From assembly GCA_022564695.1 (NCBI GenBank), contig JADFKX010000088.1, positions 1 to 8,280 of the forward strand: DNA of 8,280 bases, written 5' to 3'. This document shows positions 1 through 5,723 of the stretch, one piece after another; the first letter of the stretch is position 1; every line of letters begins with the position of its first letter. Source of the DNA: Chloroflexota bacterium (lineage in GTDB: Bacteria > Chloroflexota > Dehalococcoidia > SM23-28-2 > RBG-16-64-32). The notes under the pieces are model-generated. The model was not told where the DNA came from. It made no database searches and was given only the letters and a program-made list of their open reading frames with translations. The translations under genes and the position numbers were made by a program.

Positions 1-64
1 GGGGGGCGGGCGCGGGGGGCCTACCGCCGGGAGCAGGCTTCCGCCTGAGCACGCAGGGGATTTA

Positions 65-871
65 GTGTCTCGAAAGGATGTAGTCAACTGGTTCGCGGAT
101 ACTTACGCCCGAATGGACACCCCCGTCCACCGGCTCCTGCAGAGGGAGGTCTTCGGCGCCGATTCGTGGGTCCGGGGCTACACGACCCCGGCGCAGGCCG
201 ATCTCCTCGCTGAACGCCTGTCCTTGCGTCCCGGCCTGCGTATTCTAGACGTCGGCGCAGGACTAGGCTGGCCGTCGCTGTACCTGGCGCAGCGAACAGG
301 TTGCGAAGCCGTACTGATGGATGTCCCTGAGCCGGGGCTCCGCAGCGCCATCAGCCGCGCGAAACGGCTACATGTGGGCCAGCGATCATCCCTCGCTCGG
401 GCAAGCGCCACACACCTCCCCTTCCGCCCCCAAACCTTCGACGCTGTCATTCATACTGACGTTCTCTGATGAATCCGCGCCAAGCTCTCCGTGTTGAGAG
501 CGTGCAGGCGAGTGCTAAAACCGGGGGGCCGCACGGCTTTCTACACAATATTCATCCCCTCCGGTCTTTCGGACAAGGATTACCGCCGTGCCGCCCGTAC
601 CCGCTCACGTGTAACGTCCTGGCGTCGGGAACACCCTGAACTGCTCAGCGCCTCTGGCTTTAGCAATGTGGAGGAGATCGACCTAACAGACGAATTCCTG
701 CGCGTCGCGCATGCCTGGCTCGAGGCAAGAGAGCGGCACGCTGACGAACTGGCCGAGGTCGAGGGTAAAGCGGACTTCACCCAAAAATTGAAGGAGAACA
801 GAGCCACGGTAGCCGCCCTTCGAGACGGCCTCTTCCGCCGCTCCCTCTTCGTGGCCCAGCGGCCGCTCTGA
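65..871 (+). CDS. Class I SAM-dependent methyltransferase with tandem in-frame TGA codons (candidate selenoprotein, or broken gene)
   Basis: Read as one frame this encodes 268 residues, a normal size for a small class I methyltransferase of unknown substrate. Motif I (ILDVGAGLG) is at residues 60-68, an acidic post-I residue at D86, the FDAVIHTDVL strand at 125-134 and the RVLKPGGR motif near 149-156, followed by a plausible C-terminal substrate part. Codons 135 and 136 are both TGA (467-472). Before and after them the frame is the same, with no shift, and the two halves join into one continuous Rossmann fold. From memory of relatives, DVL in this family is often followed by Cys, which would suit Sec or Cys at the TGA sites; this was not aligned. 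A hairpin after the TGAs resembles a bacterial SECIS. The start is GTG at 65, with AGGGGA at 55-60 four bases upstream; the frame is open to the window edge, so a longer N-terminus is possible. Codon use is less GC-biased (cta, aaa, aca, ata) than in purB. If the TGAs are read as stops, this is a pseudogene with a 134-residue N-terminal fragment lacking motif III. Confidence 0.75.
473..510 (+). promoter_or_regulatory. Putative bacterial SECIS hairpin downstream of tandem TGA
   Basis: Bases 484-489 (GCTCTC) pair perfectly with 496-501 (GAGAGC) around a six-base loop CGTGTT (490-495). Below this the stem can continue through an A/G mismatch with 481-482 pairing to 503-504, or alternatively 478-481 (CGCC) with 507-510 (GGCG) across an internal loop. 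The loop begins 17 nt after the second TGA and 20 nt after the first. Known bacterial SECIS elements lie inside the coding frame just 3' of the UGA, with an apical loop roughly 16-37 nt downstream and a G in the first two loop bases; this hairpin meets those rules (G at loop position 2). Short GC-rich hairpins also arise by chance in such DNA, so SECIS function is inferred. Confidence 0.5.
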
Positions 872-912
872 CTCCGGCGCACCTGTGCTACGCTGTTTCT
901 AACCCCTACTCT

Positions 913-918
913 GGAGGT
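913..918 (+). promoter_or_regulatory. Strong Shine-Dalgarno for the cupin gene
   Basis: GGAGGT lies five bases before the ATG at 924. It is the best ribosome binding site in the window and fixes the cupin start. Confidence 0.8.
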
Positions 919-923
919 GTCCC

Positions 924-1247
924 ATGCCCCTCATCGACCACGACTCCGCCGCCCCCGTCGAGATGTTCCCCGGCGTCGTCCGCCGCACCCTCACCTACGG
1001 CGACCGCCTCATGCTCATAGAGGTCACGCTGGAAGAGGGCGCCGTCGTCCCCATGCATACGCACCCGCACGAGCAGACCGGCTACCTGATCTCCGGCCGT
1101 TTCCTGTTCGAGCTGGGCGACGAGAAGCGCGAGCTGGGCCCCGGCGACTGTTGGCTCGTCCCCTCCAACGTCCCCCACCAGGTCACCGCCCTGGCGCCCT
1201 GCCTGCTGGTCGACGTCTTCTCCCCACCACGGGAGGAGTACCGCTAG
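924..1247 (+). CDS. Small single-domain cupin protein
   Basis: This 107-residue protein is one cupin beta-barrel. Cupin motif 1 is seen as the His-rich stretch MHTHPHEQTGYLISGRF (about residues 44-60), giving the usual HxH...E metal ligands. Cupin motif 2 is PGDCWLVPSNVPHQV (about 73-87), with the last metal-ligand His in PHQV. The family binds a divalent metal and ranges from dioxygenases and isomerases to sugar- or small-molecule-sensing proteins; nothing here shows which. There is no signal peptide, so it is probably cytosolic. It starts 52 bp after the methyltransferase with its own strong ribosome binding site and may be cotranscribed with it. A 296-bp gap separates it from purB, so it is probably not part of the pur unit. 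Confidence 0.88.
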   Translation: MPLIDHDSAAPVEMFPGVVRRTLTYGDRLMLIEVTLEEGAVVPMHTHPHEQTGYLISGRFLFELGDEKRELGPGDCWLVPSNVPHQVTALAPCLLVDVFSPPREEYR

Positions 1248-1543
1248 CAGCGTTGTAACCCCACTGTGGAACAGACTTCAGCCTCTAGGGCCCGCCGGCC
1301 GACGCTGGCTGGCCACACCCACTATAGGAACAGTCAACAACCCCTTCCACCTCGCCCCGTCATGCCCTACTATGGTGCCGTGCCAGGCACACTCGCCCCA
1401 GAGCCCATGTGGGCAAAACGCTCAAACGAAACGCCGCCCTCCCATATCTATAACACCCCCGAAACACAACTTTTTTCAAAAACCAACCAAACTCCGGATA
1501 CAACCTCCCGGAATCAACCAAACGCCCCTACCTCCGCCCGCCC
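1248..1543 (+). other. Intergenic region and A/C-rich purB leader
   Basis: There is no convincing gene in these 296 bases. The left part holds the GC hairpin annotated separately and a short perfect dyad GTGCCAGGCAC at 1380-1390 that could bind a regulator. From about 1400 the plus strand is almost devoid of G and made mostly of A and C, unlike any other part of the window. Weak promoter-like words occur (TATAAC at 1449-1454) without a matching -35. Two near-identical units, TCCGGATACAACC (1493-1505) and TCCCGGAATCAACC (1506-1519), sit in tandem just before purB. The purB promoter must lie here if purB is not cotranscribed with the cupin, but I cannot place it. Confidence 0.5.
1294..1313 (+). 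terminator. GC-rich hairpin after the cupin gene, possible terminator
   Basis: GCCGGCC (1294-1300) can pair with GGCTGGC (1307-1313) over seven base pairs, one of them G-U, around a six-base loop, 46 bp past the cupin stop. No T-run follows, so it is not a canonical intrinsic terminator; it could be a factor-assisted end or an mRNA stability hairpin. Confidence 0.3.
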
Positions 1544-2833
1544 ATGATCGAACGCTACACCCGCCCAGAGATGGCCCGCATCTGGTCCGAGGAGAACAAG
1601 TACGACAAGTGGCTCCAGGTCGAGCTCGCCGTCTGCGAGGCCTGGGCGCAGCGCGGCGTCATCCCCAAGGACGCCCTGCCCAAGCTCCACAAGGCCCGCT
1701 ACGACCTTGACGCCATCGCCCGCTACCTGCCGGAGATGCACCACGACATGACCGTCTTCCTTCGTTCCCTCGCCGATTCCCTGGGCCCGGAGTCGCGCTA
1801 CCTGCACCTCGGCCTCACCTCCCAGGACATCATCGATACGGGACTCGCTCTCCAGCTTATCGAGGCCACGGAGCTCTTGGAGCAGGAGCTTCGCGCCCTC
1901 GCTGAGTCCATCCGGGAGAGGGCGCTGGAGCATAAGGACACGCTTTGCATCGGCCGCAGCCACGGCGTCCACGCCGAGCCCACCACCTTCGGCCTCAAGC
2001 TCGCCGCCTGGTGGGACGAGCTTCGGCGCCAGACGCACCGCCTCACCCAGGCCAAGGAGACGGTCTCCGTGGGCAAGATCAGCGGCGCCGTGGGCACCCA
2101 TGCCACAGTCCCGCCGGAGATCGAGGCCGACGTCTGCGGCAGCCTCGGCCTTCTGCCGGAGCCCATCTCCACGCAGATCGTTCACCGTGACCGCCACGCC
2201 CAGTACGTATCGACGCTGGCCCTCATCGCCGCCAGCCTGGAGAAGTTCGCCACTGAGATCCGCCACCTCCAGCGTACAGAGGTGCTGGAGGTGGAGGAGC
2301 CGTTCGGGGAGAGCCAAACCGGCTCCTCCGCCATGCCCCACAAGCGCAACCCAGAGAAGTGCGAACGCATATGCGGCCTGGCCCGCCTCTTCCGCGGCTA
2401 CACAACAGCCGCCCTGGAGAACGTCGCCCTCTGGCACGAGCGCGACATCTCTCACTCGTCCGTGGAACGCATCATACTGCCGGACGCCTGCACCCTGCTG
2501 GACTACACGCTGGACCTGTTCACCGGCATCGTCCGCGGGTTGCAGGTCTACCCGGAGAACATGCGGCGCAACCTGGAGCTGACGCAGGGGCTGGTCTTCT
2601 CCCAGCGCGTCCTCCTCACCCTCATCGGTAAGGGGCTGAGCCGTCAGGAAGCGTACAAGCTGGTGCAGGACAACGCCATGCGAGCCTGGAAGAAGCGCAC
2701 TCCCTTCCTCGACCTGCTGTGCGAGGACGAGGATGTGCTGCGCCACCTCTCCCGCGAGGAGCTCGCCTCGCTGTTCGACTACGATTACTATACGCAGCAC
2801 GTGGACGATAGCTTCCGGAGGGTAGGACTGTGA
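1544..2833 (+). CDS. purB: Adenylosuccinate lyase
   Basis: PurB is a cytosolic homotetramer of the fumarase/aspartase superfamily that acts twice in purine synthesis. It splits fumarate from SAICAR to give AICAR, and from adenylosuccinate to give AMP. At 429 residues it has the usual length of the shorter (Bacillus/Thermotoga-type) PurB proteins. The superfamily signature SSAMPHKRNP is at residues 261-270 on the mobile catalytic loop that carries the active-site serine. HLGLTSQDIIDTG (from residue 88) and GRSHGVHAEPTT (about 137-148, with H140 at the position of the catalytic acid His) form the other conserved active-site regions. The start gives the canonical N-terminus MIERYTRPEMARIW, but no Shine-Dalgarno precedes it: the preceding 40 bases are C/A-rich. 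It overlaps purC by 4 bp, so the two are translationally coupled and supply consecutive pathway steps (PurC makes SAICAR, PurB cleaves it). Confidence 0.97.
   Translation: MIERYTRPEMARIWSEENKYDKWLQVELAVCEAWAQRGVIPKDALPKLHKARYDLDAIARYLPEMHHDMTVFLRSLADSLGPESRYLHLGLTSQDIIDTGLALQLIEATELLEQELRALAESIRERALEHKDTLCIGRSHGVHAEPTTFGLKLAAWWDELRRQTHRLTQAKETVSVGKISGAVGTHATVPPEIEADVCGSLGLLPEPISTQIVHRDRHAQYVSTLALIAASLEKFATEIRHLQRTEVLEVEEPFGESQTGSSAMPHKRNPEKCERICGLARLFRGYTTAALENVALWHERDISHSSVERIILPDACTLLDYTLDLFTGIVRGLQVYPENMRRNLELTQGLVFSQRVLLTLIGKGLSRQEAYKLVQDNAMRAWKKRTPFLDLLCEDEDVLRHLSREELASLFDYDYYTQHVDDSFRRVGL
2817..2822 (+). promoter_or_regulatory. Shine-Dalgarno for purC inside purB
   Basis: GGAGGG lies seven bases before the GTG at 2830 and supports that start, which overlaps the purB TGA as GTGA. 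Confidence 0.65.
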
Positions 2834-3744
2834 CCGCCATCCTAACCGAGACCACTCTTGACTTGCCGATCTACGCCCGCGGCAAGGTGCGCGACATCTA
2901 CGACCTGGGCGATAAGCTGCTCATCGTCGCAACCGACCGCATCTCCGCCTTCGATGTCGTCCTGCCCACAGGCATCCCAGATAAGGGGCTAGTCCTCACC
3001 CAGCTCTCCGCCTTCTGGTTCGAGAAGACAGGCGACATCGTCCCCAACCACTTCCTCCGCATCGTGGACGACACCCGCGTCGAGGGTGTGGACACTGAGC
3101 TGCCTCGCGATCTTATCGGTCGCGCCATGCTCGTCCGCAAGGCGCGACGTCTGGACGTGGAGTGCATCGTCCGCGGCTACGCGGTGCTGGGCAGCGCCGG
3201 CTGGGCCGAATACCACGAGACCGGCACCATCAGCGGCGTCAAGCTGCCCGGCGGCATCAAGGAGGCACAGGAGCTGTTTGAGCCCATCTTCACCCCCACG
3301 ACCAAGGCCGACAAGGGCCATGACGAGAACATCACCTTCGAGCAGACGGAGGCGCTGGTCGGCGAGCAGGCGGCCAACGCCATCGCCCTGCGCTCCCTGG
3401 CCATTTACCGCTTCGGCCGCGACTATGCCCGCGAGCGGCACATCATCATCGCCGATACGAAGTTCGAGTTCGGCTTGCTGCCGGCCGAAGGAGACGACGA
3501 GGTGACCCTCATTGACGAGTGCCTGACCCCAGACTCCAGCCGCTTCTGGCCCGCCGACCAGTACAAGAGCGGCCGGTCCCAACCAAGCTTCGACAAGCAG
3601 TACGTCCGCGATTACCTCACCGAGGTAGGCTGGGACCGCAAGCCACCCGCGCCGGAGCTGCCGCCCGATGTCGCCGCCAGGACCGGCGAGAAGTACTGCG
3701 AGGCGTTCCACCAACTCACCGGCCGTGAGCTGATCCGCCCCTAG
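2830..3744 (+). CDS. purC: Phosphoribosylaminoimidazole-succinocarboxamide (SAICAR) synthetase
   Basis: PurC joins aspartate to CAIR using ATP, giving SAICAR, the substrate of the upstream-encoded PurB. The 304-residue protein belongs to the longer (about 300 aa, yeast Ade1-like) form, not the roughly 240-residue E. coli form. Conserved parts seen are GKVRDIYDLGDKLLIVATDR near residues 17-36 (nucleotide-binding lobe, followed by ISAFD), VECIVRGYAVLGSAGWAEY near 114-132 (SAICAR synthetase signature 1), DTKFEFG near 211-217, and the signature 2 region LIDECLTPDSSRFW near 226-239. The GTG start overlaps the purB stop and has a good ribosome binding site. It ends in TAG with no clear terminator; a promoter for the next gene lies 17 bp on. 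Confidence 0.97.
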   Translation: MTAILTETTLDLPIYARGKVRDIYDLGDKLLIVATDRISAFDVVLPTGIPDKGLVLTQLSAFWFEKTGDIVPNHFLRIVDDTRVEGVDTELPRDLIGRAMLVRKARRLDVECIVRGYAVLGSAGWAEYHETGTISGVKLPGGIKEAQELFEPIFTPTTKADKGHDENITFEQTEALVGEQAANAIALRSLAIYRFGRDYARERHIIIADTKFEFGLLPAEGDDEVTLIDECLTPDSSRFWPADQYKSGRSQPSFDKQYVRDYLTEVGWDRKPPAPELPPDVAARTGEKYCEAFHQLTGRELIRP

Positions 3745-3761
3745 CGGCCAGCGTCACCGGT

Positions 3762-3791
3762 TTGACCGCAACCGTCGCGAAACGATAGAAT
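3762..3791 (+). promoter_or_regulatory. Sigma70-like promoter before the PPOX-family gene
   Basis: TTGACC (3762-3767) and TAGAAT (3786-3791) match the -35 and -10 boxes at five of six positions each, with an 18-bp spacer. Transcription would begin near 3798, leaving a leader of about 23 nt before the ATG at 3821. It would drive the PPOX gene, dinB-like gene and purS independently of purBC. Confidence 0.5.
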
Positions 3792-3820
3792 GCGGGCGCT
3801 CCGTTCCCCTAGAGTTCGAT

Positions 3821-4237
3821 ATGGCCGCGCGCATCTCCGCAGACATCAACGCCTTCCTCGGCCAGCCTCACGTGGCGGCCCTGGCTACCGTCCGTCCGGA
3901 CGGCCGTCCCCATGTCGCCCCCGTCTGGTTCGACTTCGACGGCAGCGAGTTTACCGTCTCCACCTTTCGTGGCGCCCAGAAGCTGGAGACCGTATCGCAC
4001 AAAGCGTTCGCTGCCCTCTCCGTCCTCACCCAGGAGCCACCCTACCGAAACGTCATCGTCGAGGGCACGGCCCGCATCGGCAGCCCCCCGGACAGCGTCT
4101 GGCGGGAACGGCTGGCAGCTTACCACCTGGGCGACCACGCCGGCCGCGTCTACGTACAGGAGACTGCTGACTGGGACGTAATCGCCATCCACATCCGGCC
4201 CCTGCGCTGGACATCCACCGGTTTCGCCGAGAGCTAA
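3821..4237 (+). CDS. PPOX-family split-barrel flavin/F420-binding protein
   Basis: This 138-residue protein has the pyridoxamine 5'-phosphate oxidase-like split beta-barrel. The N-terminal FLGQPHVAALATVRPDGRPHVAPVWF (residues 12-37) is the typical first two strands, followed by a VSTFRGAQKLETV segment and the helix/strand FAALSVLTQEPPYRNVIVEGTARI. The length and the absence of the PdxH C-terminal block point to the small single-domain subfamilies that bind F420 or FMN and reduce unknown substrates (Rv1155-like), not to true PdxH. Members act as cytosolic dimers with the cofactor at the interface. Its start has only a weak AGAG ribosome binding site but follows a good promoter. It is followed by a DinB-fold gene after 13 bp, so the two are likely cotranscribed; purine synthesis is not an obvious role. 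Confidence 0.85.
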   Translation: MAARISADINAFLGQPHVAALATVRPDGRPHVAPVWFDFDGSEFTVSTFRGAQKLETVSHKAFAALSVLTQEPPYRNVIVEGTARIGSPPDSVWRERLAAYHLGDHAGRVYVQETADWDVIAIHIRPLRWTSTGFAES

Positions 4238-4250
4238 AGGGAGTTATACC

Positions 4251-4772
4251 ATGACCCAGAGCACCGATTCCCGGGAGCAGGCGCTCTCCTACATCCGTCA
4301 CCAGGCCTCCAAGAGCCTGGGCGACCTGGTTGCTCTAATTGAGCGCACCGCGGCCGACTGCGACCGCTGCCTGGAGGATGTGAGCGAGGAGCAGGCCGCC
4401 TTCCGGTACGACGAGGAGTGGTGCATCAAGGAGGTGCTTGGCCACATGCTCGTCTCCGGGAAGGGAGTGAACCAGGAGATCGCCAACCTGGTGGAGGATA
4501 GCCCATCAGCACGCGAGGCCCGCATGGGCATCGTCTCCGGTGCCGACCGGCCCGTCGGAGAGCTGCGACAGACGCTTACCGACCTGTGGGCGGAGACCGG
4601 CCGTCTGGTCGGTTCTCTTCCGGAAGACGGCAATCTGGAGAGGACCTGGGATCACCCCATGTTCGGGTCGCTGAACTTCAGGGAATGGATCGCCTTCCAG
4701 CGGCTGCACGCCATGGACCACGTCCAGCAGATGGAGAAGGTCAAGGCCCATTCGGACTACCCGAAGGCCTAG
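4251..4772 (+). CDS. DinB-fold (DinB/YfiT-like) metalloprotein
   Basis: The 173-residue protein fits the four-helix-bundle DinB superfamily. The three histidines expected to hold the metal are visible: H65 in the KEVLGHML helix, and H153 and H157 in RLHAMDHVQQM of the last helix, in the usual H...HxxxH arrangement. The family includes thiol transferases that use bacillithiol, mycothiol or glutathione, as well as stress proteins of unknown role; the substrate cannot be read from the sequence. There is no signal peptide or membrane segment. AAGGGAG at 4237-4243 gives a strong ribosome binding site seven bases before the ATG. It lies 13 bp after the PPOX gene and 4 bp before purS, so purS depends on the same transcript. 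Confidence 0.85.
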   Translation: MTQSTDSREQALSYIRHQASKSLGDLVALIERTAADCDRCLEDVSEEQAAFRYDEEWCIKEVLGHMLVSGKGVNQEIANLVEDSPSAREARMGIVSGADRPVGELRQTLTDLWAETGRLVGSLPEDGNLERTWDHPMFGSLNFREWIAFQRLHAMDHVQQMEKVKAHSDYPKA

Positions 4773-4776
4773 CGCG

Positions 4777-5034
4777 ATGTACCTCGCCCGCGTCTACGTC
4801 ACCCTGAAGCCCACGGTCAACGACCCGCAGGGGCTCACCATCCGCGGCGCCCTCCACTCGCTAGGGTTCGCGGACGTGGAGTCCGTGCGCGCAGGCAAGT
4901 ACTTGGAGGTGAGCCTGGCCGCCAAGAGCCGCGCGCAGGCCGAGAAGCAGCTAGCCGAGATGTGCCGCAAGCTGCTGGCCAACCCGGTTATCGAGGACTA
5001 CCGGTTCGAACTTGAGGAGCTGGTCAGTACCTAG
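4777..5034 (+). CDS. purS: Phosphoribosylformylglycinamidine synthase, small subunit PurS
   Basis: PurS is the small structural subunit of the three-part FGAM synthase (PurS, PurQ, PurL), which converts FGAR to FGAM with glutamine and ATP; PurS bridges the glutaminase PurQ and the small-type PurL. At 85 residues the length is standard. The conserved features are ARVYVTLKPTVNDPQG at residues 4-19, GALHSLGF (24-31), GKYLEV, and the C-terminal EMCRKLLANPVIEDYRFE. A weak GAAGG lies nine bases before the ATG. The usual downstream partners purQ and purL are absent; convergent his genes follow instead. Its presence implies the organism carries PurQ and small PurL elsewhere. Confidence 0.95.
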   Translation: MYLARVYVTLKPTVNDPQGLTIRGALHSLGFADVESVRAGKYLEVSLAAKSRAQAEKQLAEMCRKLLANPVIEDYRFELEELVST

Positions 5035-5101
5035 ACGGCCGCCAGGGCCGCGACTAGCGCTCCACAAACGCCGAATACACCCAACTGGCCGATTAACCTG
5101 A

Positions 5102-5128
5102 GCCCGTCAAAGCGTCTACTGACCGGGC
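5102..5128. terminator. Hairpin between convergent purS and hisB
   Basis: GCCCG (5102-5106) pairs with CGGGC (5124-5128), and TCA with TGA one bulged C further in, around a loop of about ten bases. It ends directly at the hisB stop, in a 94-bp gap between two convergent transcripts, where a two-way terminator would be expected. A second small hairpin, CGGCC/GGCCG at 5036-5050, lies just after purS. Neither has a T-run, so the call is tentative. Confidence 0.3.
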
Positions 5129-5722
5129 CTACAGCGCTTCCTTGGTGCTGGGGATCTCGCCCGCAGCCCGCACGTCGATCGTCACGGCCTGGCGCAGGGA
5201 CAGCGCCAGCGCCTTGAACGCCGCCTCCACGCGGTGGTGGTCGTTCTCGCCGGCCAGCTCCCGCACGTGCAGGTTGAGCCGGCCCTCGTTGGCGAAAGCG
5301 GCCAGGAAGTGGCGGATGTTCTCCGTAGGGAGCTGCCCCAGCATCTCCCGCTCGAAGTTGAACTGGATGCCGGCGTGACCGCGGCCGCCCAGGTCCAGCG
5401 CCACCATCACGAGCGCCTCGTCCATCGGCACGATGGCGTGGCCGAAGCGGGTAATGCCGCGTCGCTCGTCCAGCGCCTCGTTCAGCGCCTGGCCCAGCAC
5501 CAGCCCCACATCCTCCACCAGGTGGTGCGGGTCGCGCTCGATGTCACCGCTCGCCTCAACGGTTATGTCGAACAGGCCGTGCCGGGCCAGCTGCTCCAGC
5601 ATGTGGTCCAGCATGCCGATGCCGGTGGACACCTGATAGCGGCCGCTGCCCTCCAGCGTCAGCTCCACCGATACGTCCGTCTCCCGCGTCTGTCTGCGCA
5701 CGACGGCCCTGCGGGCACTCAC
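5129..5722 (-). CDS. hisB: Imidazoleglycerol-phosphate dehydratase
   Basis: HisB (IGPD) dehydrates imidazoleglycerol phosphate to imidazoleacetol phosphate, the substrate of HisC encoded just upstream. It is the monofunctional form, 197 residues, without the N-terminal histidinol-phosphatase domain of enteric HisB. Metal (Mn2+) ligand motifs are present: DHMLEQLARHG (39-49), HHLVED (66-71) and HHRVEAAFKA (162-171), with the conserved C-terminal end STKEAL. The open frame continues upstream to 5935, but that part only reads hisC out of frame. The GTG at 5722 gives the family-length protein and lies one base after the hisC TGA, so it is chosen as the start. No strong ribosome binding site precedes it, which suits translational coupling. 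Confidence 0.96.
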   Translation of the reverse strand: MSARRAVVRRQTRETDVSVELTLEGSGRYQVSTGIGMLDHMLEQLARHGLFDITVEASGDIERDPHHLVEDVGLVLGQALNEALDERRGITRFGHAIVPMDEALVMVALDLGGRGHAGIQFNFEREMLGQLPTENIRHFLAAFANEGRLNLHVRELAGENDHHRVEAAFKALALSLRQAVTIDVRAAGEIPSTKEAL

Positions 5723-5723
5723 G

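Noticed and set aside
1..60. G-rich start of the window as a G-quadruplex, and a small CAGGC/GCCTG hairpin at 34-47
   Set aside because: The four G-runs need a long loop and lie at the window edge; the hairpin is only five base pairs without a T-run. Neither stands out in such GC-rich DNA.
65..871. TGA read as tryptophan or glycine through an altered genetic code
   Set aside because: purB and hisC end in TGA at the expected family lengths and tryptophan is coded by TGG throughout; the genome is also very GC-rich, unlike lineages with recoded TGA.
1471..1476. Six-T run before purB as an intrinsic terminator
   Set aside because: No GC-rich stem precedes it within terminator distance.
1266..1710. 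Two plus-strand frames of about 93 and 112 codons in and after the cupin-purB gap
   Set aside because: They are proline/asparagine/threonine-rich by composition, have no ribosome binding site, and one runs into purB out of frame.
1514..2800. Long 428-codon minus-strand open frame opposite purB
   Set aside because: It is a mirror of purB caused by high GC third positions; the product has no recognisable domain, while the plus strand is a clear PurB.
2989..3714. Minus-strand open frame of 241 codons opposite purC
   Set aside because: Antisense shadow of purC with low-complexity composition and no family features.
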